A DNA stretch of 56,899 nt, taken from Alphaproteobacteria bacterium. Lineage in GTDB: Bacteria > Pseudomonadota > Alphaproteobacteria > Rhizobiales > Hyphomicrobiaceae. The notes below the pieces were generated by a model that was given only the letters and a program-made list of their open reading frames with translations, was not told where the DNA came from and made no database searches. The stretch lies in the NCBI GenBank assembly GCA_018830445.1, contig JAHJSN010000212.1, positions 1 to 56,899 on the forward strand. Reading direction: 5' to 3'. Below, in pieces: positions 43,591 through 53,780 of this stretch (positions are counted from its first letter, which is position 1; each line of letters opens with the position of its first letter). Position numbers and translations under genes: made by a program.

Positions 43591-45435
43591 CTATTCGGCG
43601 GCAACGATCGCGGCCTCGCCGCTGCAAGACTTGTTTGCGGGTTTGAACGTCTCGGAACCATTGTCCAGCCCCTGAAGTACATCCATGCGAGCGACGTCCT
43701 CCGGGATATCGAACAATCCGCAGCGTCTGCTCCAACACCCCGAACGGTGAGACGCCGTCAGCGCGGCAACCGGGATGCTCAAAACGAACCCGGCAATGAC
43801 CGGAGCCGCCCACGGCAGCACCAGCGGTGCGTGGATGTAAAGCAGCACACCGATACCGAGGCCGGTCAAGGTCTGCGGGAGAAACAATGAACAGGCCTCG
43901 CGCCAGGAGACGGAGCGCACGGTCCTCTCCTGCGCACTCCACCGAAGCTTCTTTCCAAACCCCAGACCGACCGTGAACAGTGCGATTGCAAAGCTGACGA
44001 TCGGGGCGATGAGTGCCGAGAAAACAAGTTCGAGCCCACCGCCGGCAATGACGCGCGCACGGCCCCCGTAACGCTGGCTCTGTCGGCGATCCCCCAGTAC
44101 GCCCGCCAGCCCCATCAGCTTCGGCATCAGGCTCATCGCAAGTATGGTTGCGAACAATGCCGCCCCCTGCGCAACCGGATACCCTTCGACGTAACCGTTG
44201 GCGAGTATTTCGGCGACGCCAAGCGCGATGAACGCCATCCACCCGACGGCTCCAAGATACATCAGGATGGCAAGTGCCAATTGCAATCGGCTCATTGGGT
44301 GCAGGCCGTCCATCCCGAGCAGTTTCAAGTACTGAAGGTTGCCCTGACACCATCTGAGTTCGCGGCGGATGAAGTCGGGCAGCGTCGGCGGGTTCTCTTC
44401 GAAACTCTCGCCTTCCTTGCTCAGCACCCGCACGTGATACCCTGCCCTCCGCATCAGTACGGCCTCGACCTGATCGTGGCTCATGACGTGCCCGTCAAGT
44501 GGACCCTCTCCGGGCAGTACCGGGAGTTTGCAGTGGTCGCGGAATGGCGCCATGCGGATCAGTGCGTTGTGTCCCCAGTAGGGTCCGCAATCGACCTGCC
44601 ACCATTGCGAACCGGCGGTATAAGTTCTCATGCCGTGCCGCATGCCGAACTGGAACGCCCGCGTGAACAGGGATTTGGCAGGCAACCCTACAACCAGGCT
44701 TTGCAGAATCCCGATGCGCGGATTGTCCTGCATGATGCGCACGAGTTCCACGATCGCCGATGCCGACATGAAGCTGTCCGCGTCGAGCGGCAGAAAGAAG
44801 TCGTAGCAATCACCGGCACGCTCGCAGAACTCCTCGATGTTGCCCGCCTTGTATCCCTGGTTGTTGGTTCGGCGCCTGTAATGGATATGCCGGGAATAGC
44901 CCACCGACGCCCGCCATCCTGCGACGAGTTCCTCCTCCGCGCGCGCCACCTCTTCGATGTTCGTGTCGCTGAGAAGATGCATGTCGAAGCATGCGATCAG
45001 CCCGGCTGCTTCGATGTCTTCGGCGATTGCCCGGAGACGCCGGACCGCCGCGCCTGGATCCTCGTTGCGGATGGCCATCGCGATCGCGATACGCGAGGAG
45101 ATCGGGGCCTCTGGATTGGCGGCGAGATGAAACGGGTCGTGCCCGGCTGCCGCTGCGAAGCGTGCGATCGAAAAGCCGATGACGGCGTTCCAGAATCCGA
45201 TCGACAGCCACGGCAGTGTCACGAAGAAGGCCAGGATCATCGCCAACTTGGTCGCCGACCATCCCCCGTGCGCAAGGATGCCTGCCATCGCCGCGGTCAG
45301 AGCGATCACGGTAACAATATTGAGGGCCGCTACGATTACGCGGCGGCGAACCAGAATCCGGCTCGCCCGACCCGCCCGCTTGCGCGGGCGCAAGTCCATG
45401 TTCGCCAACCGGATGCCGGTGCTTGCAACACTCAT
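43591..45435 (-). CDS. opgH: Glucans biosynthesis glucosyltransferase MdoH/OpgH
   Basis: A 614-residue inner-membrane GT2-family glycosyltransferase that builds the backbone of osmoregulated periplasmic glucans from UDP-glucose. Two helices (about residues 34-55 and 65-90) precede a cytoplasmic catalytic domain with FLPLDADSFMSASAIVEL, QVDCGPYWGHNALIR, LPGEGPLDGHVMSHDQVEAV, and RRELRWCQGN (the QxxRW-type motif). Further helices follow. ATG 45435 is chosen over 45471 because GGAG lies six bases upstream. opgG, its usual partner, is not in the window; opgC lies about 1 kb downstream, beyond the BA14K gene. Confidence 0.92.
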   Translation of the reverse strand: MSVASTGIRLANMDLRPRKRAGRASRILVRRRVIVAALNIVTVIALTAAMAGILAHGGWSATKLAMILAFFVTLPWLSIGFWNAVIGFSIARFAAAAGHDPFHLAANPEAPISSRIAIAMAIRNEDPGAAVRRLRAIAEDIEAAGLIACFDMHLLSDTNIEEVARAEEELVAGWRASVGYSRHIHYRRRTNNQGYKAGNIEEFCERAGDCYDFFLPLDADSFMSASAIVELVRIMQDNPRIGILQSLVVGLPAKSLFTRAFQFGMRHGMRTYTAGSQWWQVDCGPYWGHNALIRMAPFRDHCKLPVLPGEGPLDGHVMSHDQVEAVLMRRAGYHVRVLSKEGESFEENPPTLPDFIRRELRWCQGNLQYLKLLGMDGLHPMSRLQLALAILMYLGAVGWMAFIALGVAEILANGYVEGYPVAQGAALFATILAMSLMPKLMGLAGVLGDRRQSQRYGGRARVIAGGGLELVFSALIAPIVSFAIALFTVGLGFGKKLRWSAQERTVRSVSWREACSLFLPQTLTGLGIGVLLYIHAPLVLPWAAPVIAGFVLSIPVAALTASHRSGCWSRRCGLFDIPEDVARMDVLQGLDNGSETFKPANKSCSGEAAIVAAE

Positions 45436-45817
45436 GATCATCTCCGTGTGTCCTGTCGGCGCGGCCGTCATTTTGGCTCTGCGCTCCTTCGATCAAACCT
45501 CCGTAGAATTCGATGAACGCCAAATGAATGAAGTTGCCCGCCGTGCGCACGCAACGGCGCTTGTTGCGCAACGAAATCGTCGCTCAAGCCTGACCGATGG
45601 GACTGTGAAGGTATTGCTGCGAGGCGGCGATCACACGCGAACGTGAGCAACTGTGTTCGAGTTCGCCGGACCGTTCACGGCACTATGCTGCCGATTGATC
45701 GCTACGTATGCTCGATGCTCATCGAAGCATAGGATCGCCGATCGAGAAAGCTTCGAAATGGTCGCTGCGATACCGCCCGAATAGCCAGCGATGTCAGAGA
45801 ACAGTCGGTGTTCGCAT
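45436..45817. promoter_or_regulatory. Upstream region of opgH
   Basis: About 380 bases between the opgH start and the end of the next minus-strand gene. It should hold the opgH promoter. A short hairpin, TATGCTCGATG with CATCGAAGCATA (45707-45731), could be a terminator stem of the upstream gene or a regulator site; it has no T-run. No gene is supported. Confidence 0.4.
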
Positions 45818-46693
45818 TCAGTCGAGTGGCCGGCGATAGGTATCCACGCGCGACAGCCAGCCCCGCTCCCACACCCTGTCGCGCGGGTTGTTGGCAATGC
45901 GCCGCTTCAAGGCGAAAGCCGCCGCGTCGGCGAATTCGCTCAGCACATCTTCCGGCTCTATCGACGCGCCTTGCATATGTAGCAGCACCTGCTTCAACCC
46001 CCAGCCTTCCGGTTCGCCTGTTCTGGCATTGGGGAAAGCCTCCGCCGCGCTGATCCCTTCGCCCTTGAAGTTGATGTAGTCGATCAGCGGATAGAGATCC
46101 CTTGAAGCTTCGACAACGCGATCGAATTGCGTTCGCACATGGCTGCGTTCGCCCGCATCCGCGATGCTTGCAAGGATGCGCGGCAACGCCTCCTGCATCC
46201 GCAATGCGAGGAACTGCGCCTGCAGGCCTTTCGTGTCGAGCAGGAATGCGCGCAACCCTTGCATCTTCGCCGAATTGAACGCCGCCTCGAAATCACGCTT
46301 CGAGCGCCACGGCGAAGGCGGGACCGGCGACACGTCGAGCCAATCCGGCGGCTGCGCTCCCCGCCTGCGCAGGAACTCCATCATCGTTGGAAAGCTTTCC
46401 ACGAACGGACTATCGAGGCCCTCCGGGAACCAGATGAAATGACCGATGCCGAGCGAAGCGAAATCCTCGGTGGAATTCCACGAGGTGATCGCATCGCGTT
46501 CGCCGCCCGTTTCGTTGAGCCAGACCTGATGACCGACCTTTGCGGCAAGATCGGCGGGGACCTCGATGCGCTTCATGGGGGCGACTGCCAGTTTCGGTTT
46601 GGCGATAAGAACGGGGCGAGGGGCCTCGGCATAAGCCGGCTCCACAAACTGTAGCGCCAGGAGTGTAGCGATCATGATAGTCTTGCGCGGCAA
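45818..46693 (-). CDS. Secreted protein with a possible lysozyme-like domain
   Basis: A 291-residue exported protein. TTG 46693 is proposed as start: GAGG lies seven bases upstream and it gives a basic signal peptide (MPRKTIMIATLLALQF, then cleavage near AYAEA); the ATG six codons later would remove the charged n-region. The mature part has VWLNETGGERDAITSWNSTE then DFASLGIGHFIWFPEG, FVESFPTMMEFLRRRGAQPP and WGLKQVLLHM. I recall this N-E-x-G...W-N...G-I-G-H-F-I-W pattern from uncharacterised secreted proteins that look lysozyme-like, with a possible catalytic Glu. Function is not established. Confidence 0.68.
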   Translation of the reverse strand: MPRKTIMIATLLALQFVEPAYAEAPRPVLIAKPKLAVAPMKRIEVPADLAAKVGHQVWLNETGGERDAITSWNSTEDFASLGIGHFIWFPEGLDSPFVESFPTMMEFLRRRGAQPPDWLDVSPVPPSPWRSKRDFEAAFNSAKMQGLRAFLLDTKGLQAQFLALRMQEALPRILASIADAGERSHVRTQFDRVVEASRDLYPLIDYINFKGEGISAAEAFPNARTGEPEGWGLKQVLLHMQGASIEPEDVLSEFADAAAFALKRRIANNPRDRVWERGWLSRVDTYRRPLD

Positions 46694-46805
46694 TTCCCGT
46701 CCTCGCGAAACTCTTTTCCCGGATAAACAAGTCGCGCGCCATTTTGGCGCTGGCATGGCCGCGGCACTGAAGCCCTCGAGTATGAACAGCGGTCTGCACC
46801 GTTGG

Positions 46806-48275
46806 CTAAGGCTGTTTCATCGAGGTTTGCAGGCGACCCGCGATAGCCCCGGCACCGGCTGCGACAGCGAATGTCCAGATCGCGCCGATGACCACCGCCC
46901 ACGGCCAGGGAACCGGTCCGGCGCCGAAACCCCATTGCGTCGCGATCAGCACCACCGCGATGCTCGAAAACGCTGCCAGCGCACTTGCGCGGTCACCGGC
47001 GGATTTGGCGAGGAACAACGCGGCGGCAAATAGCCCGAGCAGCCCCCCGTAGGTGTAGCCCATGATCAGCAACCCGAACCAGAGGATTGAGGGCTGCGAG
47101 CCGAACCAGACCGCGATCGCCGCCAGAACGACCGCAAACAAGACCACCAGGACTCGCGGTCCCTTCAGCACCCCGTTCGCCTTGCCGCCGCGCGTCAGCC
47201 CAAGATCGAAATAGGCCGAGGAAGACAGTCCGCTGAGTGCCGAATCGAGCGACGACATCGCCGCAGCCAGCAGCGCCGCCACCAGCAGCCCCCGCAGTCC
47301 TGACGGCAGCTCGTGCCGGATGAAATGGGGAAACACATAATCGAATCGGTTCTCGGCAATCAGCGTCGTCACCGCATCCTGCGGAAAAGCCTGATAGTAT
47401 GCGAACACCGCCACGCCCGCCGAGAGAAACAAGGCGGTGCTTATGATGTCGGCTGCCCCCGCCGCCGTGACCGCTCTGCCTGCCTGCCGCGCGTCGGGGC
47501 AGGCAAGCGCGCGTTGCGCGATGTCCTGGTCCGCCCCGCCGGTTGCCAGTCCCAGCACGAACGCGAACAGGTTCCCCATCCAGAAGGTCGCCGGGTCCGC
47601 GATATCGAACCGGAAGTCGAACACGCGGAACTTGTCGGCGGCCATGCCGCTCTCAACGATCCCGGCAAATCCATCCGGCAGCACCAGCCCGACATACACG
47701 ATTGTCGCCAGCGCACCGGAAAGAAACAAAGCGAGTTGCAGGGCGTCCGTCCAGATCACCGCCCGAAGCCCGCCCGTTATCACATATGCGGCCGCAACCC
47801 CGGCGATCAGCACGATGGATTCCATGAGCCCGATATCGAAGAACACCGACACCGCGATGGCGCAACCGGCAAGCCTGACCGCGCTTGCCAGGCACCGGCT
47901 GACGATGAAGATGATGGTTCCGCTGAGCCGCGTGATGGGCCCGATCCTGAGCCCGAGATATTCGTAGACCGTCGAAACGTTCAGCCGGTAGAATTCGCGA
48001 ACGAAGAGCGTCGCCACGACGTAGGCGGCGAGGAACGAACCGAACCAAAGCTGCATGTAGGCGAAATTGCCTGCAATCGCCACGCCGGGCACGCCGATGA
48101 ACGTCAGCGCCGAAAGTTTCGTTGCCCACGTCGAGGCGGCAACCGGCAGCCAACCCTCTTTGCGCCCGGCCAGGAAGTAGTCCGTCTCGGTATGCGTGCG
48201 GTCGCTGAATTGCAAGCCGAGCCACAATACCGCGATGGCGTAGGCAGCAATGGCGATCCAGTCGAGCGTGGTCAT
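46806..48275 (-). CDS. Sodium:solute symporter family transporter
   Basis: A 489-residue SSS-family membrane protein with about 13 helices. DYFLAGRKEGWLPVAASTWA then TKLSALTFIGVPGVAIAGN marks helix 2-3, and GGADQDIAQRALACPDARQA is the usual helix 7-8 region. It differs from the two VC_2705-type proteins in this window: it has no long loop and no DUF4212 partner. The substrate cannot be told from sequence; sugars, sialic acid-type compounds and carboxylates are all known in the family. It lies 31 bases downstream of maeB on the same strand, so it may be cotranscribed. Confidence 0.87.
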   Translation of the reverse strand: MTTLDWIAIAAYAIAVLWLGLQFSDRTHTETDYFLAGRKEGWLPVAASTWATKLSALTFIGVPGVAIAGNFAYMQLWFGSFLAAYVVATLFVREFYRLNVSTVYEYLGLRIGPITRLSGTIIFIVSRCLASAVRLAGCAIAVSVFFDIGLMESIVLIAGVAAAYVITGGLRAVIWTDALQLALFLSGALATIVYVGLVLPDGFAGIVESGMAADKFRVFDFRFDIADPATFWMGNLFAFVLGLATGGADQDIAQRALACPDARQAGRAVTAAGAADIISTALFLSAGVAVFAYYQAFPQDAVTTLIAENRFDYVFPHFIRHELPSGLRGLLVAALLAAAMSSLDSALSGLSSSAYFDLGLTRGGKANGVLKGPRVLVVLFAVVLAAIAVWFGSQPSILWFGLLIMGYTYGGLLGLFAAALFLAKSAGDRASALAAFSSIAVVLIATQWGFGAGPVPWPWAVVIGAIWTFAVAAGAGAIAGRLQTSMKQP

Positions 48276-48306
48276 TTTATCGCTCCGTCGGCCACGCTGT
48301 CACCCG

Positions 48307-50583
<2,277 letters not shown>

Positions 50584-50835
50584 GGGATATTTGGTCCAGA
50601 AGCAGGAGTAGGTGTGAGGCGCCACGATGAAAGGCAGCGCGATGGCCATATTCGTGGGCGGGACGGCCGACACGATATGTTGCAATGCCATAAGGCACAA
50701 CATACCCGTCTGGCCAATGGTTTAAGCGGCGTTTTCGGTTGGCGGTGCATTCATCAGGGGTTTCCCGCGGCACGGCGGGAGGCTATGGCTTGCGGACCCG
50801 ATACACTTGACCCTTCCCCGCTTTTGAAAAGTCCA

Positions 50836-53688
50836 ATGTCGCGAATGAAGTCCAGGACAAAAGTGCAAGCTACCGCGGAAGATGAACGCTCGGCTGCCGT
50901 GGAGGCCGCAATTGCCGCCGGCGCGACCCCGTCCATGGCCCAGTACCTGGAGATCAAGGCGGCCAATCCCGACAGCCTTTTATGGTACCGGATGGGCGAC
51001 TTCTACGAACTCTTCTTCGAAGATGCCGTCACCGCCGCCGCAGCGCTGTCGATCACGCTTACCAAGCGCGGCAAGCATCTGGGCGAAGACATCAAGATGT
51101 GCGGCGTGCCGGTGGTCCGTGCCGATGAGTACCTCGAACGGCTGATCCGGCAAGGCTATAGAGTTGCCGTCTGCGAGCAGCTCGAAGATCCCGCCGAAGC
51201 CAGGAAGCGCGGCGCCAAGGCTGTCGTCAGGCGCGATGTCGTGCGCCTCGTGACGCCAGGCACCCTGACCGAAGACACCCTCCTTGAGCCGACCGCCCGC
51301 AACTTTCTTACCGCACTTTTCCCGAACCCCGAGAACGCCGGCAACGGGCAATCGGGAAACCTCGTCTCGCTGGCTTCTCTCGACATCTCGACTGGAGAAT
51401 TCGAGATCGGCACTGCCTCTGAAATCGATCTGCCGGGCGAGCTGGCACGACTTGGCCCCCGCGAAATCCTCATCCCCGAAAGCGCATCCGGGCACCAGGG
51501 CATCTCCCGCTCGCTATCGATTTCACCGGCGGCCCAGACACCCATGCCGGGCCCGCATTTCGACAGCCGCTCCGGTGAGCGCGATCTCAAGGCCCGCCTC
51601 GGCGTCGCCGATCTCAACGCTTTCGGCCAGTTCTCCAGAGGCGAACTCGCAGCCATCGGCGGCCTCCTGAAATATGTCGACCTGACCCAGATCGGCAAAA
51701 AACCTGTGATCCGCGCCCCGCGCCGGACTGCGGGCAATGCAGCCCTGCTGATCGATCCGGCGACCCGCGCCAGCCTCGAATTGATCCGCTCGGCGACCGG
51801 CGAGAAGAAGGGCAGCCTGCTGTCCGCCATCGACCGCACCATAACGGGAGCCGGCGCCCGCGAACTGGCCGCCCGCCTGTCGAGCCCGCTTTGCGATATC
51901 CCCGCCATCAACGCCCGCCTCGATGCTGTCGCCTACCTGATCGACGAACCCGGCCTGCGCGAGGACGTGCGCAAGACGCTGGCCGGGGCCACCGATATCG
52001 CCCGCGCTGTCTCGCGGCTGTCGTTTGGCCGCGGTTCGCCGCGCGACCTCGGGTTTGTGCGTGACGGACTTGCCTCGGCAGCAGCCTGCGCCGGACAGTT
52101 GGCGTCCGGCGCGCGCGGCATGGGCTTGCCAGACGAACTTTCCCGCATCGCCGCCCGCCTGGCATTGGCTTCCGGCCCGCTGCTCGAAGCCCTGAAGGCG
52201 GCACTCAACGACGACCTGCCTGTCCATCGCCGCGACGGTGGATTTGTGCGTCCAGGCTTCATGAAGGACCTCGACGAGGCCCGCCGCCTCAAGGAGGATG
52301 CCCGCCAGATCCTCGCCGAACTCGAAGCCCGCTATCGCGACGAGTCCGGCGTCAAGACGTTGAAGGTCCGCCAGAACAATATCCTGGGTTTCTACATCGA
52401 AGTCACCCAGGGCAACGCCGCGCCGCTCACGTCCGCCCCCCTCGACAAGATCTTCCGCCACCGCCAGACGATGGCCAACGCCATGCGCTTCGTTACCGAT
52501 GAATTGGCCGCAACCGAGGGCCGTATCGCAACTGCCGGTGAACGCGCGCTTGCCCTCGAACAGGACGTCTTCAACGATCTTGCAAAGCGTATTGGTGACG
52601 CCGAAACAAAGCTCTGCGAGATCGCCGCCGCCCTCTCCGAACTCGACGTTGCCGCAGCCCTTGCTGATCTTGCCGAGCGGGAGAATTATACCCGCCCGAT
52701 ATTACGCTCAGACCAGACTTTCGACATTCGCGGCGGCCGCCACCCGGTCGTCGAGCAGTCACTGAAAGCTGCCCGCGAAGGCCCCTTCATCGAGAATGAT
52801 TGCCTACTCGGCCGTGCGCCGGAAGCGCCTGGCAGCCAGGACGTTGACTACGCGCAAGGCGGAACCGATCCTGCCGGCCACCCGCCGGGCTTCGACGACG
52901 CGCGTGCCGCTCGCATCTGGCTCGTCACCGGGCCCAACATGGCGGGCAAGTCGACCTTCCTGCGCCAGAACGCGCTGATCTGCGTCCTCGCCCAGATGGG
53001 CTCCTTCGTGCCTGCAGAACGTGCTTCGATCGGAATCCTCGACCGTCTGTATTCCCGCGTCGGCGCGTCCGACGATCTCGCCCGCGGCCGCTCCACATTC
53101 ATGGTCGAGATGGTGGAGACCGCCGCGATCCTCAACCAGGCGACCGACCGCTCGCTGGTTATCCTGGACGAAATCGGCCGCGGCACCTCGACGTTCGATG
53201 GCTTGTCGATTGCCTGGGCCTGTGTTGAATACCTGCACGAAGTCCGCTGCTGCCGCACGCTGTTTGCCACCCACTATCACGAGCTGACCGCGCTCGCCGA
53301 ACGCCTCGCCGAGGTCGCCAACGTCACCATCGACGTCAAGGAATGGCGCGACGAGATCATTTTCCTGCACAAGGTCAAGCCGGGAGCGGCCGACCGCTCC
53401 TATGGCATCCAGGTCGCCAAGCTGGCAGGCCTTCCGGCCGGTGTCATCGCCCGCGCTGGCGAGGTCCTGGCCCTGCTTCAGGATGCCGACCGCAATAATG
53501 TCCGCACTCCTGATATGCTGCTCGATGATCTGCCGCTGTTTGCCGCCGTGCGTCCCGAAAATCCAATCGCGTCGACCGGCGGCGCGTCTTCGGCACTGGA
53601 AACCGAATTGAAGTCGATTAACCCTGACGAGCTGTCGCCGAAAGCCGCTCTCGATGCGCTCTACCGTCTCAAGGCCCTTGTGAAATAG
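50836..53688 (+). CDS. mutS: DNA mismatch repair protein MutS
   Basis: A 950-residue ATPase that recognises mismatches and small loops. The mismatch-contact motif GDFYELF is at residues 54-60 (Phe56 and Glu58). Domain II-III follow, the clamp region lies about residues 440-580, and the ATPase has Walker A GPNMAGKST near 698, Walker B VILDEIGRGTSTFDG, and ATHYHEL. Before Walker A is a 20-residue low-complexity insert (near 675, with GSQDVDYAQGGTDPAG). The frame is open from 50515; ATG 50836 is chosen because upstream sequence does not look like MutS, while ATG 50784 (GGGAGG two bases before) is a weaker alternative. It is followed by glnD. Confidence 0.93.
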   Translation: MSRMKSRTKVQATAEDERSAAVEAAIAAGATPSMAQYLEIKAANPDSLLWYRMGDFYELFFEDAVTAAAALSITLTKRGKHLGEDIKMCGVPVVRADEYLERLIRQGYRVAVCEQLEDPAEARKRGAKAVVRRDVVRLVTPGTLTEDTLLEPTARNFLTALFPNPENAGNGQSGNLVSLASLDISTGEFEIGTASEIDLPGELARLGPREILIPESASGHQGISRSLSISPAAQTPMPGPHFDSRSGERDLKARLGVADLNAFGQFSRGELAAIGGLLKYVDLTQIGKKPVIRAPRRTAGNAALLIDPATRASLELIRSATGEKKGSLLSAIDRTITGAGARELAARLSSPLCDIPAINARLDAVAYLIDEPGLREDVRKTLAGATDIARAVSRLSFGRGSPRDLGFVRDGLASAAACAGQLASGARGMGLPDELSRIAARLALASGPLLEALKAALNDDLPVHRRDGGFVRPGFMKDLDEARRLKEDARQILAELEARYRDESGVKTLKVRQNNILGFYIEVTQGNAAPLTSAPLDKIFRHRQTMANAMRFVTDELAATEGRIATAGERALALEQDVFNDLAKRIGDAETKLCEIAAALSELDVAAALADLAERENYTRPILRSDQTFDIRGGRHPVVEQSLKAAREGPFIENDCLLGRAPEAPGSQDVDYAQGGTDPAGHPPGFDDARAARIWLVTGPNMAGKSTFLRQNALICVLAQMGSFVPAERASIGILDRLYSRVGASDDLARGRSTFMVEMVETAAILNQATDRSLVILDEIGRGTSTFDGLSIAWACVEYLHEVRCCRTLFATHYHELTALAERLAEVANVTIDVKEWRDEIIFLHKVKPGAADRSYGIQVAKLAGLPAGVIARAGEVLALLQDADRNNVRTPDMLLDDLPLFAAVRPENPIASTGGASSALETELKSINPDELSPKAALDALYRLKALVK

Positions 53689-53780
53689 AACTGTCGAGGG
53701 TCACTCTTGTCGAGCCCAGGTGCCTGCGCGGCACGAGTCAGCGGCGCTTCAACGAGGTCAACTGCGAAGGCTAAGTGATC

